The notes below the pieces were generated by a model, which saw nothing but the letters and a program-made list of their open reading frames with translations, ran no database searches and had not been told where the DNA came from. The position numbers were made by a program, and so were the translations under genes. Of a stretch of 64,000 nt of DNA, positions 1 through 7,711 are shown piece after piece; position 1 is the first letter of the stretch, and the number at the start of each line of letters is the position of its first letter. Source of the stretch: Aerococcaceae bacterium DSM 111021 (GTDB taxonomy: Bacteria; Bacillota; Bacilli; Lactobacillales; Aerococcaceae); the NCBI GenBank assembly GCA_020112395.1, contig JACCEK010000002.1:1-64000 (forward strand). Reading direction: 5' to 3'.

Positions 1-150
1 TGTTGACCCTTTTTATACTGGTGGTCATCCAGATCGAATTGTTTGGTTGTGTCTGTTGATAAATCAACAGACCCCATTACACATTTGGTGTGTTTATCTT
101 TGTTCAGTTTTCAATGAGCTTTCATTGTGCTTTTTCAAGCAACAACTTTT
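1..150 (-). promoter_or_regulatory. rRNA operon leader (16S gene beyond left edge)
   Basis: Read on the minus strand, positions 115-98 give ATTGAAAACTGAACAAAG, the kind of sequence found in leaders and spacers of Firmicutes rRNA operons. A perfect 10-bp inverted repeat (51-60 with 63-72) follows towards the left edge. Seven consensus promoters lie upstream and all point this way, so a heavily transcribed stable-RNA operon must begin just outside the window. The identification as rRNA is an inference, because no 16S sequence is inside. Confidence 0.7.
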
Positions 151-152
151 AT

Positions 153-182
153 ATTGTATCACATTCTTTAAGTTGTTGTCAA
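153..182 (-). promoter_or_regulatory. rrn promoter 7 (proximal)
   Basis: Minus-strand TTGACA (182-177), 18-nt spacer, TACAAT (158-153). It is nearest the rRNA leader, and its transcript would start near 146. Confidence 0.7.
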
Positions 183-250
183 CATTTTTTTAAAAATGTT
201 TTTCAACTTCTTGTTCGAAGCGATGTGTTGTTTGTTTTAACAACTTATAT

Positions 251-279
251 AGAATATCACGGTTGTGACTTGATGTCAA
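251..279 (-). promoter_or_regulatory. rrn promoter 6
   Basis: Minus-strand TTGACA (279-274), 17-nt spacer, TATTCT (256-251), preceded by an A/T-rich stretch (280-310). Confidence 0.7.
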
Positions 280-362
280 CAACTTTTTAAAACTTTTTTG
301 ATTTATTTTCTAAATCAGGTGAAGTGCTAACGTGATGTTGTCGCCTCTTTGACGACTTCAAT

Positions 363-391
363 ATCTTAACATGCGGAGTATATTGTGTCAA
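363..391 (-). promoter_or_regulatory. rrn promoter 5
   Basis: Minus-strand TTGACA (391-386), 17-nt spacer, TAAGAT (368-363), with T/A-rich sequence upstream of the -35. Confidence 0.7.
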
Positions 392-470
392 CAATATTCT
401 TCACTTTTCTTAATTTCTTTTTCCAAGTGACTCGCTTGCTTTGTTTGTTGTTTCAAATGACAACTTTTAA

Positions 471-499
471 ATAATAACATGTGTGCTATGTTGTGTCAA
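471..499 (-). promoter_or_regulatory. rrn promoter 4
   Basis: Minus-strand TTGACA (499-494), exactly 17 nt, then TATTAT (476-471). Near-consensus sigma-A promoter. A GTTGT/ACAAC inverted repeat lies just downstream of the start. Confidence 0.75.
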
Positions 500-577
500 C
501 AACATATTTCACTTTTTTGAATTATTTCTTTCAAAGTGATTCACATGATTAGTGTTGTTTCAAATGACAACTTTTAT

Positions 578-606
578 ATCCTACCATGCTTTACAATATC
601 TGTAAA
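578..606 (-). promoter_or_regulatory. rrn promoter 3
   Basis: Minus-strand TTTACA (606-601), 17-nt spacer, TAGGAT (583-578). The start region continues into ATAAAAGTTGTCATTTGAAAC, shared with promoter 4. Confidence 0.65.
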
Positions 607-682
607 GTGTTTTCCTGAATTTATTTTCAAATTCATTTCGGTAGTTGTAAGCGCTACATGTGTTGTAGTAGCAACTTATGTT

Positions 683-711
683 ATATTATCATCGACGATT
701 GATTTCGTCAA
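683..711 (-). promoter_or_regulatory. rrn promoter 2
   Basis: Minus-strand TTGACG (711-706), 17-nt spacer, TAATAT (688-683). It is the weakest -35 match but keeps the spacing of the array. Confidence 0.6.
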
Positions 712-808
712 CACTTTTTTGCTTTTTTTGTAAATTTTATGTAAATTTACTGTAAACCATATTCGGTATCGCCAGACATTGTAACAACGTCTTGTGACGA
801 CAAGAGAT

Positions 809-838
809 AATATACCATGGGTTGCGCTATAGTGTCAA
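809..838 (-). promoter_or_regulatory. rrn promoter 1 (most distal)
   Basis: Minus-strand TTGACA (838-833), 18-nt spacer, TATATT (814-809). First of seven promoters pointing left. It is flanked upstream by an AT-rich stretch that could act as an UP element. Confidence 0.65.
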
Positions 839-969
839 CACTATTTTATACTTTCTTTTCCCTTTTTTTGTATTCTTTTTCTTCTATTACTTTTGAAATC
901 ACTTTCTACTATATAATGTCCGTTATTGTTGTATAATGTATTATACTCTTAATTCAAAGGAGGATTATA

Positions 970-3246
970 TTGATTACACAAGAGAGATTTTTTAAACTCG
1001 TGCAAGTACCAGGTTTATGGCGTAGTACAATTGGACTTGAACGAGAATCATTACGTATAGACCATGATGGAAATATATCGAATCATCTTCACTCTTCAGA
1101 ATGGGGAACACGTAAACAACAACCATACATACAAACTGACTTCGCTGAGAGTCAATTAGAATTAATTACGCCCCCTACTCACTCTATTACTGAACTGCAA
1201 GATTGGTTGAGTTCATTTCATCAGATAGTCGCTACTACTAATGAAGTGAATGGCGATTTATTATGGCCATTTAGTACACCTGTTATTATCCCTGATAAGA
1301 CTGAGGATATTAAAATTGCACAACTGGAGAAGGTAGAAGAATATAACTACCGAGCTTTTCTTGCTGAACTATATGGGAAGCATGTTCAATTGATTTCTGG
1401 AATTCACTATAATTTCCAAATTAATCCTGAGGTTGAAAGTGATTCTTTTGGCGCTCAAACTGAATTTGATGATGAACTACTATTCAATAATGAAGTATAC
1501 ATGCATTTGACTAGGAATTATTTCCGTTATCGTTGGTTATTAACTTATGCAATTGGCGCTTCTCCTTATGTCGCTCCTAATTACGCAACCAATTTATATG
1601 GGAAACCACATTCTGACAGAATGCGATCGATTAGACAGAGTCGATTCGGTTATCAGAATAAAGAAACAGTCGTTATGAATTATGATTCTTTAGACGAGTT
1701 TGTAGAATCAATTGAAGAGGCTGTCAATTCTGGTGCCTTGTCGCTTGAGAAAGAATTGTATCGTGATGTCCGACTTCGGGGTGGTGCTACAGCCCGTGAA
1801 CTTTTAGATAATGGTATTAGTTATCTTGAGTTTCGTAATATAGATTTAAATCCTTATCACCCTCACGGTATTGATAATGATACAATCGCTTTGGTTCGTC
1901 TTTTTTTAATTACATTGTTATTCTTACCCGATGTAACACATGACTCTGAAATTGATAAAGGTACAGAGATGAATTACGCAACATCTGAAGCTGATGCATT
2001 AGATACACCTATTGATATAGAAGAAGCTCGTTGGTTAATTAAAGCAATGCGCGAAGTTTCCCAACAGTTACCTTCTATTGATAACATACCTTCTATAGTA
2101 GATAAACTTGAAGCTTCTCTTGAAGATCCTTCATTAACTTTAGCTGGGCAAATTGTTAAAGACGCTAAAAATTACGATGAGTTTCTTGATATGGGCTTAT
2201 CTCTTGCAAAAGAGCATCAAGCAGTTTACTTAGACAAGCCATACTTACTTCACGGCTTTGATGATCTTGAGCTTTCTACACAAGATGTTTTAAAAGAAGC
2301 GATTAAAGCTGGCATTAAAGTTAGAATCATTGATGCTGATGAGAATATTATTGAGTTATCCTACCAAGGGCAAACTGAATATGTTAAAAGTGCTAATATG
2401 ACGAGACTTGATTCTTTAATCAGTTATTTCTTAATGGAGAACAAAGTTGCTACAAAAGTTTTATTAGATGAGGGTGGACTAAACGTTCCTACTGGAACAT
2501 CTTTTAACAACATTGAGGATGCTAAAGCTTTCTACGCTTCTCTTCCAAATAAAGCTATTGTTGTTAAACCAAAAAATACTAATTATGGTTTAGGTATTAC
2601 GATATTCCGTGATAAACCCGATCAAGATGATTATAACGATGCATTGAGTTTTGCTTATAAAGAAGACCATACGGTTTTAGTTGAGGAGTATATAGAAGGA
2701 ACTGAATTACGCTTCTATATTCAAGATAATAAAACGATGGCAATTGTTGAACGTCGTCCAGCACATGTTATAGGTGATGGTTCTTCTACAATTAGTGAAT
2801 TAATCGACGAGGTGAATAAGAATCCATTACGTGGCCGTGATCACAAAGCGCCTTTAACGATTATAGAAAAAGGCCGAATTGAAACGCTGCAGTTAAAAAA
2901 TTACGGATATACGTTTGAATCTATTCCGGAAAAAGATAAGACTGTCTTCTTGCGTGAAAATAGTAATGTTTCAACGGGCGGTATTTCAATTGACCGAACT
3001 GATGATACACATAAAGGTTACAAATCAATCGCTGAAAGAGCCTCTGAGTTATTGAATGCTAACTTCTGTGGGGTCGATATAATTATTAAAGATTACACAA
3101 ATGAACCGACTTCAGATAATTACGGAATTATTGAAGCGAATTTTAATCCTATGATTGCTATTCACCGCTTCCCTGGAGAAGGGACACCACGTCTTTTAGG
3201 TAAGGCGATGGTAGAACAGTTATTTCCTGATGTTTACAAATCATAA
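970..3246 (+). CDS. gshF: Bifunctional glutamate-cysteine ligase / glutathione synthetase (GshAB)
   Basis: Makes glutathione in the cytoplasm in two ATP-dependent steps, joining Glu to Cys and then adding Gly. The 758 residues match the usual length of the fused enzyme. Residues 1 to about 440 form the ligase half, with GLERESLRI near residue 22 and EFRNIDLNPYHP near 287. The rest is an ATP-grasp synthetase, with VLVEEYIEGTELRFYI near residue 575 and the metal-binding end IIEANFNPMIAIHRF. The start is TTG at 970 behind AAAGGAGG (956-963). A TATAAT at 932-937 may be the -10, but no good -35 was found. It stands alone on the plus strand next to the divergent rRNA promoters. The fusion is typical of lactic and related Gram-positive bacteria. 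Confidence 0.95.
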   Translation: MITQERFFKLVQVPGLWRSTIGLERESLRIDHDGNISNHLHSSEWGTRKQQPYIQTDFAESQLELITPPTHSITELQDWLSSFHQIVATTNEVNGDLLWPFSTPVIIPDKTEDIKIAQLEKVEEYNYRAFLAELYGKHVQLISGIHYNFQINPEVESDSFGAQTEFDDELLFNNEVYMHLTRNYFRYRWLLTYAIGASPYVAPNYATNLYGKPHSDRMRSIRQSRFGYQNKETVVMNYDSLDEFVESIEEAVNSGALSLEKELYRDVRLRGGATARELLDNGISYLEFRNIDLNPYHPHGIDNDTIALVRLFLITLLFLPDVTHDSEIDKGTEMNYATSEADALDTPIDIEEARWLIKAMREVSQQLPSIDNIPSIVDKLEASLEDPSLTLAGQIVKDAKNYDEFLDMGLSLAKEHQAVYLDKPYLLHGFDDLELSTQDVLKEAIKAGIKVRIIDADENIIELSYQGQTEYVKSANMTRLDSLISYFLMENKVATKVLLDEGGLNVPTGTSFNNIEDAKAFYASLPNKAIVVKPKNTNYGLGITIFRDKPDQDDYNDALSFAYKEDHTVLVEEYIEGTELRFYIQDNKTMAIVERRPAHVIGDGSSTISELIDEVNKNPLRGRDHKAPLTIIEKGRIETLQLKNYGYTFESIPEKDKTVFLRENSNVSTGGISIDRTDDTHKGYKSIAERASELLNANFCGVDIIIKDYTNEPTSDNYGIIEANFNPMIAIHRFPGEGTPRLLGKAMVEQLFPDVYKS

Positions 3247-3291
3247 TAATATGTTAGAATTTACATTTACATAAACTTTACAATTCCTTTA

Positions 3292-3320
3292 TTGGAGCGA
3301 ATGCTTCACTGGCGTATAAT
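3292..3320 (+). promoter_or_regulatory. Promoter of the 3358 secreted-protein gene
   Basis: TTGGAG (3292-3297), 17-nt spacer, perfect TATAAT (3315-3320). It lies inside the longer open frame that begins at 3292, which supports the later start at 3358. Confidence 0.6.
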
Positions 3321-3357
3321 AGCGTTAGTGAAGTATTTTTATAAAGGAGCAGATTGG

Positions 3358-4200
3358 ATGATGAAATATTTGAAATATGTGGTTATCGTATCACTAAGCT
3401 TAGCAGGCTTAGGAAATTCAACAACTATTTTTGCCGAGGATGTTATTGCTTCAGCAGAAAAACAAAATAGCATTTTTGTCGATGCTATACTAAACAAGGA
3501 TGTTTATACGCTCGATCAATTGCACCAAACGTTTGGTGAACCTAGCTCAGATGAAGTGATTGACGATACTATTTCCCGTCAAACCTTTATTATGGAGAAA
3601 CCAGAGGAAGCCATTAGCTTGGAAGTTATCGCTGATGTCACAACGGACGTTGACGAGGTCATAAGTTTAACTTTCAATATTGATTTTCAAGATATTGTCT
3701 ATGAGGACGCTGATACTTTCAAAGACACTTACTCTGGCTTAGTTGATACCGCATTAGACATGCATAATAATGAAATTGTTGTACAAAAAAATCAAATTAT
3801 TGAGTCGCTAGGAAAGCCGACAACTATAACATTAGCTGGTTCCTATGAGCTATTAATCTACTCAGCTGGCGATGACATGTTTAGTAAGGATTTTATTGTC
3901 GTTTTATTGGATGATAAAGTATACGCTCTAAACGAACACACTAATGAAGATTTTAATTTTAATAAAGACTTTAATATCTCACAAGCTCAGTTAAACCAAA
4001 TGGCTCATACGAGTGGTGTGACTTATAGCGATATGATTCAAGAAATCGGCGAGCCAGATAGTGTGTTTCATGACTTCCCCAATTCGATCATTACATATGT
4101 ATGGTACTCAGACACCGATGAGGCTTTCTCAGAAATTAGTTACATCACTGACTTCCGTGATATCATGGTTGGTATTGGGCATCAACTCCAGGGTGAATAA
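3358..4200 (+). CDS. Secreted protein with three BLIP-like repeats
   Basis: Exported protein of 280 residues and unknown function. The start chosen is ATG 3358, 8 nt after AAAGGAG (3343-3349). An open frame runs upstream to 3292 but crosses the promoter. The N-terminus MMKYLKYVVIVSLSLAGLG, ending near TTIFAED, is a signal peptide with an Ala-X-Ala-like site and no lipobox cysteine. Three spaced motifs, QTFGEPSS, ESLGKPTT and QEIGEPDS, suggest three copies of a small alpha/beta unit of the kind found in beta-lactamase-inhibitor-like and SmpA-like envelope proteins. The C-terminal part of the protein at 16331-18187 has a related QLNEIFGAPS motif. The gene is monocistronic, with a bidirectional terminator behind it. 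The fold assignment is an inference from the motif spacing. Confidence 0.75.
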   Translation: MMKYLKYVVIVSLSLAGLGNSTTIFAEDVIASAEKQNSIFVDAILNKDVYTLDQLHQTFGEPSSDEVIDDTISRQTFIMEKPEEAISLEVIADVTTDVDEVISLTFNIDFQDIVYEDADTFKDTYSGLVDTALDMHNNEIVVQKNQIIESLGKPTTITLAGSYELLIYSAGDDMFSKDFIVVLLDDKVYALNEHTNEDFNFNKDFNISQAQLNQMAHTSGVTYSDMIQEIGEPDSVFHDFPNSIITYVWYSDTDEAFSEISYITDFRDIMVGIGHQLQGE

Positions 4201-4205
4201 TCAAT

Positions 4206-4251
4206 AAAAAAGACCAAGCAACTTGATTCGTACAAGTTACTTGGTCTTTTT
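4206..4251. terminator. Bidirectional terminator
   Basis: Stem of 15 bp with one mismatch (4211-4225 with 4233-4247), flanked by A5 on the left and T5 on the right. It serves the convergent genes at 3358 and 4267. Confidence 0.9.
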
Positions 4252-4266
4252 GCATGTGTAATTTTT

Positions 4267-5274
4267 TTAAGCAAAGATTAGATTTACGATTTCTTCTAAC
4301 GTTGTATTACCAAAATATTTATTTACATCAACATTCGCTAACGCTTCTGTTACTGCAAGTCGTTCATATTTTACACCGTTTAATTTATCTTCTACATCTT
4401 TGATGTTACCTAACCCGAAGAAATCCCCAAAGATATGTGCGTCTTTGATGACGCCTTGACTAACGTTAAAGCGAACGTCAACGAAACCAAATGGAAATTT
4501 ATGACTTTGTTCAAAATCAAAGTCAGGTGATTTCCCATAGTTCCAATCCCAGTTCCCCATACGTTCTTCACGCAGTTTATGCACACCTTCCCAAATTTCA
4601 TCTGTTAATTTGAATTCTGGCACATCTTCACGTCGTTCAACGCCAAAGATTTCCAACAAGATTAAATCTCGGAACTCTTCTGTCGTCAGATTTTGATATT
4701 TTTCATCTACATAAGGCTTGATGTTCGTTACACGCGAACGAACTGATTTAATTCCTTTAGATTCAATTTTTGCTTTTCTAGGCTTAAGGACATTATTCGT
4801 CTCATCTAAGTCTGAATCAAAAAGAATAGTTCCATGAGCAGTCATGCGACCGTCTTTTGCATACATAGCATTACCAGAGAATTTTTTACCATCAATTAAT
4901 AAGTCATTTCGCCCTTGTAAACCAGCTTCAGTAGCTCCCATCTTATGCAGAGCATTAACGATTGGTTCTGTGACACTCTTAAAGTCTCGGAAAGTTCCAT
5001 CGTCATCTTTAATAAAGCAGAAACAAAAATTCCCTAAATCGTGATAAACTGCTCCCCCACCTGACATTCGGCGAACAACTTGAACATTATGCTCATCTAC
5101 ATAGGCTTGATTAATTTCTTCAGTCGTATTTTGATTACGTCCTACTATAATTGATGGCGCATTAATATAGAATAATAAGATTGGTTCATCCACTAAACGG
5201 TTCTCAACTAAGTATGTTTCTAAGGCGATATTCAGACTTGCATCATAGTTATTTCCATTATCAACAAAAATCAT
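4267..5274 (-). CDS. lplA: Lipoate-protein ligase
   Basis: Attaches free lipoate, via lipoyl-AMP, to the lipoyl domains of 2-oxoacid dehydrogenases or GcvH. The 335 residues match LplA with its C-terminal accessory domain. Visible motifs are the lipoate/ATP-binding RRMSGGGAVYHDLGN (about residues 67-81) and DGKKFSGNAMY, which holds the catalytic lysine (about 128-138). The start is ATG 5274 behind AAAGAGGG. It lies 18 nt after the M42 peptidase gene and is probably co-transcribed with it. No pyruvate dehydrogenase genes are in the window, so the target protein is encoded elsewhere. Confidence 0.93.
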   Translation of the reverse strand: MIFVDNGNNYDASLNIALETYLVENRLVDEPILLFYINAPSIIVGRNQNTTEEINQAYVDEHNVQVVRRMSGGGAVYHDLGNFCFCFIKDDDGTFRDFKSVTEPIVNALHKMGATEAGLQGRNDLLIDGKKFSGNAMYAKDGRMTAHGTILFDSDLDETNNVLKPRKAKIESKGIKSVRSRVTNIKPYVDEKYQNLTTEEFRDLILLEIFGVERREDVPEFKLTDEIWEGVHKLREERMGNWDWNYGKSPDFDFEQSHKFPFGFVDVRFNVSQGVIKDAHIFGDFFGLGNIKDVEDKLNGVKYERLAVTEALANVDVNKYFGNTTLEEIVNLIFA

Positions 5275-5292
5275 ATTATTACCCTCTTTTCC

Positions 5293-6375
5293 TTAGACGT
5301 TTTCTTTAATTGTAGCGACTGACTCCGCATTTAATTCATCTAGAATGGCTGTAACAAGACGAACTGTATTCTTGAAGTCATCTTCATGAATTACAGAAGT
5401 CGTTGAATGTAAGTAACGAACCGGCACAGTAATTGCAATCGAGGGAATTCCAGCTTGTGCTGTGTGAATTGAGCCTGCGTCCGTTCCTCCACCTGGGATG
5501 AATGTATATTGGAATGGAATGTCATGTTTTTCTGCTACATCAACAACAAAGTCACGGAAACCTTTGTGCCCAATCATCGATGCATCAAATACAATAACTT
5601 GTGGTCCTTTACCTAATTCACTGTCAGCTTCTGCTTTAGTCATACCAGGAGTATCTCCAGCTGTTCCTGTGTCTAACGCAATCGCGATATCTGGTTGAAC
5701 TAAGTTTGCTGCAGCTTTTGCTCCACGAAGTCCTACTTCTTCTTGAACATTTGCTCCTGAGAAAAGTACAGTATCGTGCCCTTTTTCTTTTGCATGTTTT
5801 AATACTTCAACAGCAACAGCTACACCAATACGGTTATCCCAAGCTTTCCCTAATAAGAAGGGTGTATCGTTCAGACGACGCGTTTTAATTAGTGGTGTAA
5901 TCATATCTCCTGGACGAATTCCCATTTTTTCAATATCTTCTTTAGACTGTGCACCTACATCAACAAAAATATCTTTCATATCAATTGGCTTCTTACGTGA
6001 TTCTGCTGAAAGAACGTGAGGTGGTTTTGATCCAGTAACACCTTCAATTTCTTTCCCGTCTCTAGTTGTAATAACTACTTCTTGCGCTAATACAACTTGA
6101 CTCCACCAACCACCGATGGTAACGAATTTGATGAATCCTTTATCCGTGATTTGACTTACCATGAATCCCACTTCATCCATATGCGCTGCCATTAATACTC
6201 TAGGTCCGTCTGCATTTCCGGTGTGTTTTCCAAAGATTCCTCCTAGCCCATCTTGAACAAACTCATCCACATATGATTCAGTTTCTTTCTTAAATAGTTC
6301 ACGCACTTGGGTTTCATTACCCGCAATTCCCTTTACTTCTGTTAAGTTTACTAATAATTCTTTATTCAATTCCAT
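5293..6375 (-). CDS. M42 family metallo-aminopeptidase (glutamyl aminopeptidase / endoglucanase-like)
   Basis: Cytoplasmic di-metal aminopeptidase of the PepA/FrvX/YsdC group, which forms large tetrahedral complexes and trims peptides. The 360 residues match the family. The metal-binding and catalytic motifs are all visible: AAHMDEVGFMV, KAWDNRIGVAV, NVQEEVGLRGAKAA with the paired catalytic glutamates, and the final histidine ligand in YLHSTTSVIHEDD. It is first in a likely two-gene unit with lplA. The substrate (acidic N-terminal residue or broader) cannot be told from sequence. Older annotations call such proteins endoglucanase M, which is probably wrong. Confidence 0.9.
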   Translation of the reverse strand: MELNKELLVNLTEVKGIAGNETQVRELFKKETESYVDEFVQDGLGGIFGKHTGNADGPRVLMAAHMDEVGFMVSQITDKGFIKFVTIGGWWSQVVLAQEVVITTRDGKEIEGVTGSKPPHVLSAESRKKPIDMKDIFVDVGAQSKEDIEKMGIRPGDMITPLIKTRRLNDTPFLLGKAWDNRIGVAVAVEVLKHAKEKGHDTVLFSGANVQEEVGLRGAKAAANLVQPDIAIALDTGTAGDTPGMTKAEADSELGKGPQVIVFDASMIGHKGFRDFVVDVAEKHDIPFQYTFIPGGGTDAGSIHTAQAGIPSIAITVPVRYLHSTTSVIHEDDFKNTVRLVTAILDELNAESVATIKENV

Positions 6376-6484
6376 ACATTCATTTCCTTTCTGTCTTTCT
6401 TCATTACTAAATATTTTAACACTTATTCATAAAAATGGTGAACATATCGAATGATATATACTAATATCATGTGTTAAATAGAAA

Positions 6485-6508
6485 AGCCCCAATATAATGG
6501 AGCTAAAC
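6485..6508 (-). terminator. Terminator of the quinone oxidoreductase gene
   Basis: On the minus strand, AGCTCCA and TGGGGCT pair over 7 bp (one G-U) around a 6-nt loop and are followed by TTTTC. Short but well placed, immediately after the stop at 6515. Confidence 0.6.
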
Positions 6509-6514
6509 GGTTCT

Positions 6515-7498
6515 TTACTGATTGATTCGGATAACGATTTTACCGATATTTTCATTGTTTTCCATCATATCATGAGCTTTAGGTAACTCATCAAAATCAA
6601 CGACCTTATGAATGATCGGTTTAATCTCCCCTTTTTCCATTAAAGGCATGACATTTTTTACGAATTCTGCAGTCAATTCACCTTTGTAGTCATCACTTCG
6701 TGGAGTCAGCAATGTCCCTTTTAAGTGAATACGTTTCTTCATGAGCTCAAATAGATTAAAATCGTCTACCTTTGCGCCTCCAAGTATTCCAATGAGAATC
6801 CAACGAGCATCTATACCGGCACTTTTCACATTTGTTTCATAATATGATGCTCCGACAAAATCAAGTATGACATCCACACCTTCACCATTTGTCTCTTCTA
6901 ATACACGTGTTGCGATGTCTTCTTCTTTATAATTAATTGCAACATCAGCACCCAACTCTTTAATCCGAACTAACTTTTCCTCACGACTTGAAGTTGCGAT
7001 CACTTTCGCTTGGCTTAGTTGTTTTGCCATCTGAATCGCTGAAGTTCCTACCCCACTCGCTCCCGCATGAATCAAGATTGAATCAGATTGCTTTAAATCA
7101 CCTAGCCAGTACATGGTTTGATAAGCTGTTAAGAATACTTCGGGTATTGCTGCGCCTTGCTCATAACTCATATTCTCTGGCAAAATGATGGCAAACTCTG
7201 CCGGAACAACGGCATACTCTGCATATGACCCTTGATTCACTAACCCTGCAATTCGTGTACCAGGCTTTAAGTCGGGGCGGTTAGAACGATTCTCTATAAT
7301 TTCACCTGATACTTCGATTCCAAATACTGGATAAGGTGCTTCTAATTGTTTGTTTTCACGTGTAATTATTTCAGTTCGGTTAATCCCGAATGCTTTCACT
7401 TTGATTAGCACTTCTCCATCTGCTGGAAGTGGAGTCGGTCTTTCTTCTTGAACTAATTTATCCGATCCACCAGGTTCTGTCATTGACCATACTTTCAT
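6515..7498 (-). CDS. Zinc-free medium-chain NAD(P)H:quinone oxidoreductase
   Basis: MDR-superfamily reductase of the QOR type, 327 residues. It probably reduces quinones or other electrophiles with NADPH. Residues 1-120 form the GroES-like domain. A Rossmann fold follows, with the nucleotide-binding HAGASGVGTSAIQMAK near residue 145. The structural-zinc cysteine cluster of alcohol dehydrogenases is absent, as expected for QOR. A good promoter (7553-7581) lies upstream, and the Mga-type regulator at 7712 is divergently arranged. That regulator could control this gene, but only the arrangement supports this. The natural substrate is unknown. Confidence 0.87.
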   Translation of the reverse strand: MKVWSMTEPGGSDKLVQEERPTPLPADGEVLIKVKAFGINRTEIITRENKQLEAPYPVFGIEVSGEIIENRSNRPDLKPGTRIAGLVNQGSYAEYAVVPAEFAIILPENMSYEQGAAIPEVFLTAYQTMYWLGDLKQSDSILIHAGASGVGTSAIQMAKQLSQAKVIATSSREEKLVRIKELGADVAINYKEEDIATRVLEETNGEGVDVILDFVGASYYETNVKSAGIDARWILIGILGGAKVDDFNLFELMKKRIHLKGTLLTPRSDDYKGELTAEFVKNVMPLMEKGEIKPIIHKVVDFDELPKAHDMMENNENIGKIVIRINQ

Positions 7499-7552
7499 TT
7501 GAGTCCTCCTATAAATTTATATGTTGAATTTCTTGCTTTAAATCTCACTATT

Positions 7553-7581
7553 ATCATAACAAGACACCCTCTTTAAATCAA
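7553..7581 (-). promoter_or_regulatory. Promoter of the quinone oxidoreductase gene
   Basis: Minus-strand TTGATT (7581-7576), 17-nt spacer, TATGAT (7558-7553), in the 213-nt divergent region. Confidence 0.65.
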
Positions 7582-7711
7582 AATAATACCTTCTAAATAA
7601 AGATACCTTAAGATTTTAAACATTACAAATGTCATGATACATGATATTATTATTTTCAGGTATATTAATTAGTTTTTTTAATACAACTCACCTTAGGAAG
7701 GAGTTTTAACT

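Noticed and set aside
644-660. cre-like palindrome TTGTAAGCGCTACATG in the rRNA promoter region
   Set aside because: It fails the 3-prime half of the consensus (WCA), and CcpA control of rRNA promoters is not expected.
90-733. Open frames of 65-66 codons within the first 750 bases
   Set aside because: They cross the tandem promoter units, have no ribosome sites, and their Phe/Ser/Val-rich translations are typical of AT-rich non-coding DNA.
3292-3357. Upstream extension of the secreted-protein gene to a TTG at 3292
   Set aside because: The TTG is part of a TTGGAG/TATAAT promoter. The later ATG 3358 has a good ribosome site and gives a proper signal peptide.
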